Assembly (NCBI GenBank): GCA_943330745.2
Contig: CALQIX020000015.1
Coordinates: forward strand, 21,561-85,560
Length of the DNA: 64,000 nt
Reading direction: 5' to 3'
Source of the DNA: Lishizhenia tianjinensis
Lineage (GTDB): Bacteria; Bacteroidota; Bacteroidia; Flavobacteriales_D; Crocinitomicaceae
Positions 1 to 7,115 of this stretch are shown here, piece by piece. The notes under the pieces were generated by a model, which was not told where the DNA came from, ran no database searches, and saw only the letters and a list, made by a program, of their open reading frames with translations. The position numbers and the translations under genes were made by a program. Position 1 is the first letter of the stretch. Every line of letters starts with the position of its first letter.

Positions 1-1
1 G

Positions 2-550
2 GCCAATCATCAAGGAGTAATTGCTTTTGTTTCACCTATTGAATATCATGATTTTTACGGTTTGGTAGATTCCAAATTGGAAAAAAAAGAACAGTTAACC
101 CTGCTTTTTTTAGATAGAATTACGGATGTTAGAAATTTAGGTGCAATTGCCAGAACGGCAGCTTGTCAAGGAGTAGATGCAATTGTAATTCCCTCAAAAG
201 GCTCGGCATTAGTGACAGCAGATGCCGTTAAAACTTCAGCTGGAGCGCTTAATTTTTTACCGGTTTGCAAGGTCGAACAATTGAAAGAAGCACTTTTTTA
301 CATTCAGCAATCGGGTGTGAAATTGGTGGCATGCACTGAAAAATCGAATAAGGAATTGCCTTTCGGTAAATTTGCAGGATCTGTTGCATTTATTTTCGGA
401 TCAGAGGAGGATGGAATTAGCAATGATCTTATTCGGATGGCAGATGAGCAACTAAAAATCCCAATGATTGGTGGCGTTGCGTCGCTAAACGTGAGCGTAT
501 CTGTTGGAATGGTTTTGTATGAAATGAATCGCCAACGATTGATTAAGTAA
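2..550 (+). CDS. rlmB: 23S rRNA 2'-O-ribose methyltransferase RlmB/TrmH family (5' partial)
   Basis: The reading frame is open from base 2, so the N-terminal substrate-binding domain lies off the left edge and only the SpoU/SPOUT catalytic domain is present. Visible family motifs are motif 1 (DRITDVRNLGAIARTA), motif 2 (FIFGSEEDGIS) and motif 3 (IPMIGGVASLNVSVSVG), which form the knotted S-adenosylmethionine site. RlmB methylates a guanosine ribose in the 23S rRNA peptidyl-transferase loop; other TrmH-family RNA methylases look alike, so the exact target is inferred. The stop overlaps the convergent nadE stop by 8 bp. An internal TTG at 62 is not a start, because homology continues upstream of it. 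Confidence 0.88.
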   Translation, partial: ANHQGVIAFVSPIEYHDFYGLVDSKLEKKEQLTLLFLDRITDVRNLGAIARTAACQGVDAIVIPSKGSALVTADAVKTSAGALNFLPVCKVEQLKEALFYIQQSGVKLVACTEKSNKELPFGKFAGSVAFIFGSEEDGISNDLIRMADEQLKIPMIGGVASLNVSVSVGMVLYEMNRQRLIK

Positions 551-1322
551 ATTTCAATACATCAGGTATTGTACAAATTGGAATGGGAATCATTTTATGT
601 TGATTAATTTTATTTAATCGATTATATAATTCAATTACTTCTTTTTGCCGATTCGTTAGATTTTCTTCTTTTCCATTGAACTCCATGGCCCATTCTAACT
701 CATCGTAAGTTGCGCCGATTTGATCTTCATCTGTTCGATTATCACCCCATAATCCATCCGTGGGTGCCGCTTGTTGAATAGATTGAACAATTCCGAGCTC
801 CTTGCCCAAAGCATAAACTTGTGACTTCATCAAATCGGCAATAGGGCTAATATCCACCCCGCCGTCGCCATATTTTGTATAAAAACCAATTCCAAAATCC
901 TCAATTTTATTACCGGTACCAACCACTAAACAATTTTCACTTTGTGCAATGGCATAAAGAGTGGTCATGCGTATTCTTGCGCGCGTATTCGCCATTGACA
1001 ACTTATTAGACGCAGCTAACGGAGGTAGAATAGTTTCAAAAGCAGAAAATACCTCAGTCAGTTTTACCTCATGCGAAATTACATGTTGGTGACGTTTGCT
1101 CAGGTCTTCAATGTGCTCCTTCGATCGATTGTATTCACTTGTAGATTGTCTAATTGGCATATTTACCAAAACAACTTTTTTATTGGTGAGTGCGCACAGA
1201 GAAGAAGTTACGGCAGAGTCAATCCCTCCTGAAACACCAATTACAAAGCCTTTTGCATTTGCTTGATCACAATAATTGGTTAACCAATGAACAATATGTT
1301 CTTTCGTCTTACAAAAGTCCAA
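543..1322 (-). CDS. nadE: NH3-dependent NAD(+) synthetase
   Basis: Short-form NAD synthetase of 259 residues, which amidates deamido-NAD with ammonia and ATP in the last step of NAD synthesis. The PP-loop ATP motif SGGIDSA is at residues 31-37, and the deamido-NAD region (NTRARIRMTTLYAIAQ, then GTGNKIEDFGIGFYTKYGDGG) is intact. There is no N-terminal glutaminase domain, so it should use free ammonia. It is convergent with rlmB (8 bp overlap) and lies just downstream of an outer-membrane protein gene. nadE near gldB/gldC is, as I recall, a common gliding-bacteria arrangement; here the two are divergent. Confidence 0.95.
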   Translation of the reverse strand: MDFCKTKEHIVHWLTNYCDQANAKGFVIGVSGGIDSAVTSSLCALTNKKVVLVNMPIRQSTSEYNRSKEHIEDLSKRHQHVISHEVKLTEVFSAFETILPPLAASNKLSMANTRARIRMTTLYAIAQSENCLVVGTGNKIEDFGIGFYTKYGDGGVDISPIADLMKSQVYALGKELGIVQSIQQAAPTDGLWGDNRTDEDQIGATYDELEWAMEFNGKEENLTNRQKEVIELYNRLNKINQHKMIPIPICTIPDVLKFT

Positions 1323-1332
1323 TTTCGTTGAA

Positions 1333-2208
1333 TTAAAATAGGATTGAAATCTTAAACAGTAATTGGTTTTGATTTGCTTTATTAGAAAAATAGGTTCTCG
1401 TTCCTGCTGTTTCAGTATATAGAGTTCGGTTCGATTCTTTGCGTTCTAAATGTAAGGGCGTAATACCATAAAAATATCCAACTTCAGCGACTAATGAAGT
1501 GGTGCTAATAAATTTCCATTCAGCTCCGGCCGATAAACCGATTGATCCTTTGTAGAAAAACATGTCACCTGGAGAAGAAAAACTATTATTTTCAACGTTA
1601 GCTACTTGCTGAGACGGATTGGTAACGTCAATTCCTAAATCGTTTACCGTGTTTTTAATTAAAAACGAATTTCTGATTCCAAATTTTCCGAAATAGCGAA
1701 AATCACCAATCATACTCGTTCTAAACAACATCATTAAAGGAACTGAAACATAAATTGATTTTTGATTGCGTTCTTGTAACGAGAAAGAACCTGTTGCGTC
1801 TGCTGCATTCGATTTGCCAATTATTTTGGAACCATTAAAGTCATAATAAACACTGTCTACTGATTTATATCGGTTTGTTTCAAAGTCAAATTCTATACCA
1901 GTTGCAATTCCAATTGTAGGGGAATTTTTGAAGGTTTTATTGATTGCTAAACCAATACTAAAGCATGATCCAACCCCATTTTTATCAATCAATTTGGTTT
2001 GTCCTGGAACAATGAAGTTCATTCCCAAATTAGTAGTTAAACCAGCCTGAACTAATTTTTCATTAAAGGAATTTTTCATGTTGCTTTCCAAATAGTTGAT
2101 GCGATTGGATAAGCTATCAATTTTTTTTTGACAAGCAGCGTCGGTTTGAGCAACTGAAAATAGACTGGGAAAAATGACAAGATTTACAAATAATAGTGCT
2201 TTTTTCAT
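1333..2208 (-). CDS. Outer-membrane beta-barrel protein (porin-family-like)
   Basis: I cannot name this gene. The start is placed at the ATG at 2208, which begins a clear signal peptide (MKKALLFVNLVIFPSLFSVAQ); an upstream frame extension adds 16 residues with no signal character. After the signal comes a short coiled-coil-like stretch (CQKKIDSLSNRINYLES), then alternating aromatic/polar strands typical of a small Bacteroidota outer-membrane barrel, ending in a hydrophobic strand (NQLLFKISILF). It precedes nadE by 10 bp and may share its transcript. Its upstream -7 box forms a perfect inverted repeat with that of the divergent gldB. Confidence 0.7.
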   Translation of the reverse strand: MKKALLFVNLVIFPSLFSVAQTDAACQKKIDSLSNRINYLESNMKNSFNEKLVQAGLTTNLGMNFIVPGQTKLIDKNGVGSCFSIGLAINKTFKNSPTIGIATGIEFDFETNRYKSVDSVYYDFNGSKIIGKSNAADATGSFSLQERNQKSIYVSVPLMMLFRTSMIGDFRYFGKFGIRNSFLIKNTVNDLGIDVTNPSQQVANVENNSFSSPGDMFFYKGSIGLSAGAEWKFISTTSLVAEVGYFYGITPLHLERKESNRTLYTETAGTRTYFSNKANQNQLLFKISILF

Positions 2209-2241
2209 AGGGTTTAAATTAATTGTTAGCAAATGAAATGT

Positions 2242-2261
2242 TAACTTTGAAAGCAAAGTTA
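2242..2261. promoter_or_regulatory. Back-to-back -7 boxes of two divergent promoters (palindrome)
   Basis: TAACTTTG (2242-2249) and its exact reverse complement CAAAGTTA (2254-2261) are separated by four bases. Both match the Bacteroidota -7 consensus TAnnTTTG, one facing gldB and one facing the barrel gene. A TTG at 2223-2225 lies 16 bp upstream of the plus-strand box and could be its -33 element; no clear -33 is seen for the minus-strand promoter. Confidence 0.55.
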
Positions 2262-2266
2262 TAAAA

Positions 2267-3280
2267 ATGATTCATTTACGCTATTTATTTTCCTTATTAG
2301 TTTTAGTGTTTTTTGTTGTTTCGTGCGGCCATAATCCATTAGATGTTGATGTATCATCGATAAAATCGGAAGTAAAGTTCGTTCATGTTGATTCTATATA
2401 TTTTAATTCTTCTGCAAAAGATCGTATCAAATTCAACAAATCATTTTTGAATTCCTTCAACGAATTATATCGATTTACTTATGAAAAAGGATTAAAAATT
2501 AACCCAAAAGTGGATTCAACGTTCAATAATCAGGTGAATCAATTTTATAAAGATCCATACATAAAGGAAGTTGAACTAGAGTTAAAAAAATCGTTTTCTG
2601 ACTTGAGTAATGAAAAAAATCAGATTCAGGATGCACTCAAACATTTAAAGTACCATTTTCCAAAAGCCAAACACCCCAAGCACATTGCGTTTTTTAATGC
2701 TTTATTTAGTTATAATGCAATTGCAACCAATGACGATATTGGGGTAGGTTTGGAATGGTATTTAGGCCCATCAAATAAAGTGATAAAAAAACTTCCCACT
2801 CAAAATGTTTATGAATATATGAAACAAGGCATGGAACGTAAATTCATGGTTCGTGACATTATTTTTCAATGGGTGTATGCCCATATACAAGCACCCACTG
2901 ACGCTAAATTTGCAGAGGATATGATTAGTTGGGGCAAACTCCTGTATTGCATCGAAGCAGCGATGCCAACCGCAGAAAAAGCAATAATAGCGCGTTATAC
3001 TGCTGAAAAATATAAATGGGCTGAAGAAAACGAAAAACAAATTTGGTCGTATTTTGTCGATCAAAAACTATTGTTTAAAAGTGATGAAATGCTCAAATTG
3101 GGGTATTTTAATGAAGCTCCTCAAACAGCTGGATTGCCGAAGGAGAGTCCGGATAGATTGGGGCAATTCATTGGATGGAGAATGGTGCAAAAATACATGG
3201 GATCTCACTCAGATTTATCGCTCGATCAATTAGTAAAAGTGCCTTTTGCTGAGATTATGCAAACTTATAAAATCGATTAA
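2267..3280 (+). CDS. gldB: Gliding motility lipoprotein GldB
   Basis: Lipoprotein of 337 residues with signal MIHLRYLFSLLVLVFFVVSCG (lipobox Cys near residue 20), followed by the GldB-type start of the mature chain (VDVSSIKSEVKFVHVDSIYF) and a helical C-terminal half with a DIIFQWVYAHIQ...TDAKF region. GldB is needed for gliding in Flavobacterium and is an envelope lipoprotein of unclear biochemical role. gldC follows 10 bp downstream, the usual partner. A -7 box ends 17 bp before the ATG. Identification rests on length, lipoprotein type, N-terminal similarity and gldC adjacency. Confidence 0.88.
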   Translation: MIHLRYLFSLLVLVFFVVSCGHNPLDVDVSSIKSEVKFVHVDSIYFNSSAKDRIKFNKSFLNSFNELYRFTYEKGLKINPKVDSTFNNQVNQFYKDPYIKEVELELKKSFSDLSNEKNQIQDALKHLKYHFPKAKHPKHIAFFNALFSYNAIATNDDIGVGLEWYLGPSNKVIKKLPTQNVYEYMKQGMERKFMVRDIIFQWVYAHIQAPTDAKFAEDMISWGKLLYCIEAAMPTAEKAIIARYTAEKYKWAEENEKQIWSYFVDQKLLFKSDEMLKLGYFNEAPQTAGLPKESPDRLGQFIGWRMVQKYMGSHSDLSLDQLVKVPFAEIMQTYKID

Positions 3281-3290
3281 AAATAGCTTT

Positions 3291-3623
3291 ATGTCCAAGA
3301 AATCAGAAATAAAAATACACGTAGAAGTCAACGAAAATAATTTACCCATTGAAATGAAATGGACAGCGCAGGATGGTAAAATTGAAAACCAACCAGCTAG
3401 TGCATTTTTGCTTTCTATTTGGGATCCAGCTGAAAAAAACACCATGAAAATTGACTTGTGGACAAAAGAAATGACCATTGAAGAAATGAAACAGTTTTTT
3501 CATCAATCCTTGTTAACGATGGCTGACACCTTTGAAAAAGCAACAGGAGAACATTTAATTTCAGAAGATTTACGGGATTATTGTTATCATTTTGCTGAAA
3601 AAATGAATATTCTTCCAGAATAA
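3291..3623 (+). CDS. gldC: Gliding motility protein GldC
   Basis: Small cytoplasmic-looking protein of 110 residues with no signal peptide. The pattern MSKKSEIKIHVEVNENNLP, then IEMKWTAQDG, and DLWTKEMTIEEMKQFFHQ matches GldC. The start is the ATG at 3291 rather than a TTG 45 bp upstream, which would run into gldB. In Flavobacterium gldC works with gldB, and its loss impairs but does not abolish gliding. It is almost certainly cotranscribed with gldB. Confidence 0.93.
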   Translation: MSKKSEIKIHVEVNENNLPIEMKWTAQDGKIENQPASAFLLSIWDPAEKNTMKIDLWTKEMTIEEMKQFFHQSLLTMADTFEKATGEHLISEDLRDYCYHFAEKMNILPE

Positions 3624-3644
3624 TTTGTATTCTTGAGTTTGTCA

Positions 3645-4562
3645 ATGAGTTCACATGTAACATATAGCCTTGTTATTCCTGTATATAATAATCAGGAGGG
3701 TGTTACTATTCTCGTAGAAACGGTTTTCACGACTTTAACTGCAACATCTTTTGAATTAATTCTGGTAGATGACTTTAGTTCAGATTTAACTTGGAAAAAA
3801 CTCAAGGAATTAAAGCAAAGATATCCAGAAATTAAAATCATTCGATTGTCCAAAAATGTAGGGCAGCATGTGGCCACCTTGTGCGGGATAAATGAAAGTT
3901 TGGGTGAATTTGTTCTGACAATGGACGATGATTTAAATGTACTCCCTAGTGAGTTTTCCAAATTAATTGAAACGAGAAATCAAGCTTCAGCCAAAGTTGT
4001 ATATGGTGAGTTTGAATCTAATTTTGGTTGGAAAAGGAAATTACTGACTTTCTTGTACAAAAAAGCATCAAAAATTGAAGGCGAAAATAAGGGTAGGGGA
4101 AGTAGCTTTCGCTTGATAGAGGGTCAATTAGCACGGACAATGGCTTCTCAACATTCAAACTTCGTTTTTATTGATGAATTTCTGCTCTGGTATACAGATG
4201 AGGTTGAATTTGTTCAGGTTGAAAAAAATGAGAATGCATCTACTGTTTCACGTTATTCCACAAGGGATTTAATTCAAAAAACGGGTCATTTAATTATGTA
4301 TTCCTCTGATTTCCCATTAAAATTGGTGACTTACCTAGGATTTATAATGAGTGGAGTCAATTTATTGATTGGGGTGTTTTTTTTATACCGAAAGTTTATA
4401 GATAAAATCACAGAAGAGGGCTATGCATCGCTAATTGTAAGTATTTTATTTTCAACGGGTTTAATAATTTTTAGCTTAGGGATTCTTTCTCAATATGTAC
4501 GCAAGATTTTGCGTAATCAAAACAATGAGCCCTTGTATTATATATCTGATAAAGAATGCTAA
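3645..4562 (+). CDS. GT2 polyprenyl-phosphate glycosyltransferase-like membrane protein
   Basis: Family 2 glycosyltransferase of 305 residues. The GT-A core begins YSLVIPVYNN, with nucleotide-binding aspartates in LVDDFSSD (residues 40-47) and the metal-binding MDDDLNV (residues 93-99). Two C-terminal membrane helices (around YLGFIMSGVNLLIGVFFLY and LIVSILFSTGLIIFSLGIL) give the GtrB/dolichol-phosphate-sugar synthase layout, suggesting sugar transfer to a polyprenyl phosphate at the inner membrane. The ATG at 3645 is preferred over TTG at 3633. It overlaps the next gene by 7 bp, implying translational coupling in a glycan modification set. Confidence 0.85.
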   Translation: MSSHVTYSLVIPVYNNQEGVTILVETVFTTLTATSFELILVDDFSSDLTWKKLKELKQRYPEIKIIRLSKNVGQHVATLCGINESLGEFVLTMDDDLNVLPSEFSKLIETRNQASAKVVYGEFESNFGWKRKLLTFLYKKASKIEGENKGRGSSFRLIEGQLARTMASQHSNFVFIDEFLLWYTDEVEFVQVEKNENASTVSRYSTRDLIQKTGHLIMYSSDFPLKLVTYLGFIMSGVNLLIGVFFLYRKFIDKITEEGYASLIVSILFSTGLIIFSLGILSQYVRKILRNQNNEPLYYISDKEC

Positions 4563-5212
4563 CATTGGAGCAATATGAAGTGAAGTTAACTCGATTAACA
4601 CTTGCTGATATTGAATTGGTTCGAAAATGGAGAAATTCTAGTTTTGTAAATTCTAAAATGTTATTGCCGAAGAAGATAACACAAGAGGAGCAGCTTGTTT
4701 GGTTTCAGAAGATTGATAATGCGCTCAATTATTATTTTATTATTGAATTTGAACAAGAAAAAGTAGGGTTGATAAGTGCAAAAAATTTTAATCCCAATGC
4801 TGGATTTGGCGAAGGTGGAATTTTTATTGGAGAACCAAAATATGAGTCGTCATTTGCAGCTGTTTACGCGTCTTTGTGTCTGCTGAATTTTGTGTTTTAT
4901 GGACTGGAAACAATAAATAAATCCTGTATTCGTATCCGAAAAGATAATGAACGTGCTATTCAATATAATAAATTATTGGGCTACCGTTTTGTTGGTGAAG
5001 ATGTTAGACAAGAAAGTGTGCTTTTGGAACTTTCACGCGAGGATTTCCTGACGAAGGGATTGAAATTGAATAAAGCAGCTCATATTTTTTGCGAAGAAAA
5101 ATCAGCGTTAGCTTGGAAAGGAACACCGACAGAAAAAAATCTACCAGAAATAAATTCTTTTTTATCTACGAAAAAATCACCTTGGGTAATTCCCGATTTT
5201 CATAAGCTGTAG
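4556..5212 (+). CDS. GNAT-family N-acetyltransferase
   Basis: A 218-residue protein with a GNAT fold: an N-terminal ADIELVRKWRN segment as in amino-sugar acetyltransferases, an acceptor region, and the acetyl-CoA/late GNAT segment KDNERAIQYNKLLGYRFVGE. The style resembles sugar-nucleotide N-acetyltransferases (PseH/FdtC type). Roughly the last 50 residues extend beyond the domain and have no clear match. Its start overlaps the upstream glycosyltransferase, supporting a role in making a modified sugar. Its 3' end overlaps the convergent hydroxylase by 47 bp. Confidence 0.8.
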   Translation: MLTLEQYEVKLTRLTLADIELVRKWRNSSFVNSKMLLPKKITQEEQLVWFQKIDNALNYYFIIEFEQEKVGLISAKNFNPNAGFGEGGIFIGEPKYESSFAAVYASLCLLNFVFYGLETINKSCIRIRKDNERAIQYNKLLGYRFVGEDVRQESVLLELSREDFLTKGLKLNKAAHIFCEEKSALAWKGTPTEKNLPEINSFLSTKKSPWVIPDFHKL

Positions 5213-5846
5213 CCCATTCTTCTTTATTGGCTAATGATAGAAGGAATGGATCGTCCAAATGTTTGATTTTATAACTTGAGATTTCCGCTGCTGAATACCC
5301 CCAAAGAGGGTTTGGGATATCAAACATTAAAACAACCCTGTATTCCGAACTATTATTCCAGGCCTCATGGTCAAAGGAATCATCAAAAATAAGTAGTTTT
5401 CCTTCTTCCCAATGCCGGGTTTCAGTCCCAACTCTCATTGCGCAAGCATTCTCGGTTGGAATAATCAATGGTAAATGACACCTCAAGACCATCCGTGAAT
5501 ATCCTTTGTGAGGAAGAATGTGGGTATGCGGCTCCATATATGAAAAATCGCAAGATATCAATTCAGGTATTTGATCGATTAACTCGGCCGTGTCTTTGCA
5601 TAATGCTCGATGAATTGGATTTTTCATTGAAAAGAACAGAAACGAAAAAACTTTCCATGCCTTATCCGAATGTGCTTTGACATAGTCTGGAAAGGTGCGC
5701 ATCCACTCTTGTTCGGAATTTGATGAAATTAACTGAATTAAATCTTGACGGATTACTTGAAAATTTTCTTCTAAAAATAGGAGTTGTGGAAACTGCTTAG
5801 AATCGTAAAAATAACAAGGGTTTTTCGGGGTGAAATCTGTTTCCAT
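5166..5846 (-). CDS. Aspartyl/asparaginyl beta-hydroxylase-family dioxygenase
   Basis: A 226-residue Fe(II)/2-oxoglutarate oxygenase of the Asp/Asn beta-hydroxylase family (PF05118; also includes LpxO). The diagnostic motifs are present: EPHTHILPHKGYSR followed by RCHLPLIIP (His113 as a metal ligand), then FDDSFDHEAWN (His160) and YRVVLMFD, whose Arg binds 2-oxoglutarate. No membrane helix or signal is visible, so it acts in the cytoplasm or at the inner membrane face. The substrate may be a protein side chain or a lipid A-type acyl chain; the sequence does not say. Its 3' end overlaps the acetyltransferase gene by 47 bp. Confidence 0.85.
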   Translation of the reverse strand: METDFTPKNPCYFYDSKQFPQLLFLEENFQVIRQDLIQLISSNSEQEWMRTFPDYVKAHSDKAWKVFSFLFFSMKNPIHRALCKDTAELIDQIPELISCDFSYMEPHTHILPHKGYSRMVLRCHLPLIIPTENACAMRVGTETRHWEEGKLLIFDDSFDHEAWNNSSEYRVVLMFDIPNPLWGYSAAEISSYKIKHLDDPFLLSLANKEEWATAYENRELPKVIFS

Positions 5847-5853
5847 TTAGTGA

Positions 5854-6501
5854 TTAAAAGGAAGGTGTTCCAATAGTTCTATATTTTTTAACCTGTTTTT
5901 TCGTTTGAATTTGAAATCCAAGTCCAGCAGAAAACAATAGCTCATCCATTCGTTGTGAGCCAAAGTTTGTACCCCTTAATGTTGAGTTGAGATACGTTAA
6001 ATCTGCAAAAAAATGAAAGTAGTTCCATACGTAATAGGCTGCACCTGTTTTCAGTCCAAATGATGGGGCGACATGTGTTTTGCTTTCTAATGTGAAATTA
6101 TTTTTATAATTCGTAATAGTTGTTCCGGCTTGTATTCCATTATACCATTTAAAATTTCCTTTACCAATGTGTCTAAATACGCCTATAAATAATCTATTTT
6201 GGAATTCAGGTATGATCATTGAATTTGCGCCAAAATTGGCATCTATAAATTGAATTACATCACCCCTCAAGCTATAGTTTTTATCTAGGACGTATTCTAA
6301 AAATCCAGAAAGATTTATTGTATTCGCATCATTTTGAAACATTCTTCCAGGCGAAATAGTAGCAGATGCTTTTAATAGTCCAGGTTGAAAATAGTTGGTT
6401 TTGGTTTGATTTAATTTTTCATTAGGATCTAAACCCGGTAATTCTTGACTAAATACAAGGGATAGCTGTATTATAAAAATACAAGAAATAAATTTTACCA
6501 T
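5854..6501 (-). CDS. Outer-membrane beta-barrel protein, unknown function
   Basis: Not recognised. 215 residues with an N-terminal signal (MVKFISCIFIIQLSLVFSQ) and repeated alternating strands (SLRGDVIQFIDANFG, FHFFADLTYLNSTLRG, ELLFSAGLGFQIQT), consistent with a small outer-membrane barrel. The C-terminus (KQVKKYRTIGTPSF) is polar and slightly basic rather than ending in the last strand. Its start overlaps the end of the upstream barrel gene by 7 bp, so the two are probably one operon with the subtilase gene further upstream. Confidence 0.65.
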   Translation of the reverse strand: MVKFISCIFIIQLSLVFSQELPGLDPNEKLNQTKTNYFQPGLLKASATISPGRMFQNDANTINLSGFLEYVLDKNYSLRGDVIQFIDANFGANSMIIPEFQNRLFIGVFRHIGKGNFKWYNGIQAGTTITNYKNNFTLESKTHVAPSFGLKTGAAYYVWNYFHFFADLTYLNSTLRGTNFGSQRMDELLFSAGLGFQIQTKKQVKKYRTIGTPSF

Positions 6502-7112
6502 AAATCAATTAGTTTATAATTTAGTCCTACCGTTAAAAGCAAATGACCTTCCAAACTTATTCCACCTTCGTTTTGAAATACGATACTGCTAGACGAAATC
6601 ACTGGATGTATATGATTACCTAAATGAATCATATATTGACTAGTCAATGAAAGATCCATTCTTTTTGATAGATTGATGTGAGTACCAATTCCAGCTTGCA
6701 CAGCAGAACTCCATCTTTCATCTGAATTATTCTTGTCACTATTCTCGGCCATATAAGAATAATCAAAGCAGTGACCAGCAACGATATATGGCTTTATCAA
6801 TTGATTTTCTTTTAAATAAGGATAAAACAACACACTCCATCCAATATGGTAATCAGTTCGGTGTGCAACGGATCCTATATCACTAGTGAGGTAATCAAAA
6901 AACCAATCCGTGTTTACTCTTTCGGATAGTTGCAAGCGAAATTGACCGCCGATTCCTTTCCCGAAGTTGTTTGTTTTGCTATCATTGAATGCACTGATAG
7001 TTGATCTTACCCCTAGGCTTAGTAGTCCACCCTGATTGTTTTTTAATTGAATGTCTTGTGCGTTTACTAGAGATGATATAAAAAATATACTTACTACGAT
7101 AAATTTCCGCAT
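6495..7112 (-). CDS. Outer-membrane beta-barrel protein, unknown function
   Basis: Not recognised. 205 residues with a signal peptide (MRKFIVVSIFFISSLVNAQ), strands such as GGQFRLQLSERVNTDWFFDYLTSD, IGWSVLFYPYLKE and MDLSLTSQYMIHLGNHIHP, and a final LLLTVGLNYKLIDLW strand. The layout resembles an 8- to 10-strand outer-membrane barrel. It starts 3 bp downstream of the subtilase stop and overlaps the next barrel gene by 7 bp, so subtilase, barrel and barrel look cotranscribed. A link to secretion or anchoring of the protease is inference only. Confidence 0.65.
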   Translation of the reverse strand: MRKFIVVSIFFISSLVNAQDIQLKNNQGGLLSLGVRSTISAFNDSKTNNFGKGIGGQFRLQLSERVNTDWFFDYLTSDIGSVAHRTDYHIGWSVLFYPYLKENQLIKPYIVAGHCFDYSYMAENSDKNNSDERWSSAVQAGIGTHINLSKRMDLSLTSQYMIHLGNHIHPVISSSSIVFQNEGGISLEGHLLLTVGLNYKLIDLW

Positions 7113-7115
7113 GGG

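Noticed and set aside
4556..5212. Frameshift as the cause of the 47-bp overlap with the hydroxylase gene
   Set aside because: Both proteins keep complete domains, and the overlap covers only the non-conserved C-termini, so a natural overlap is more plausible.
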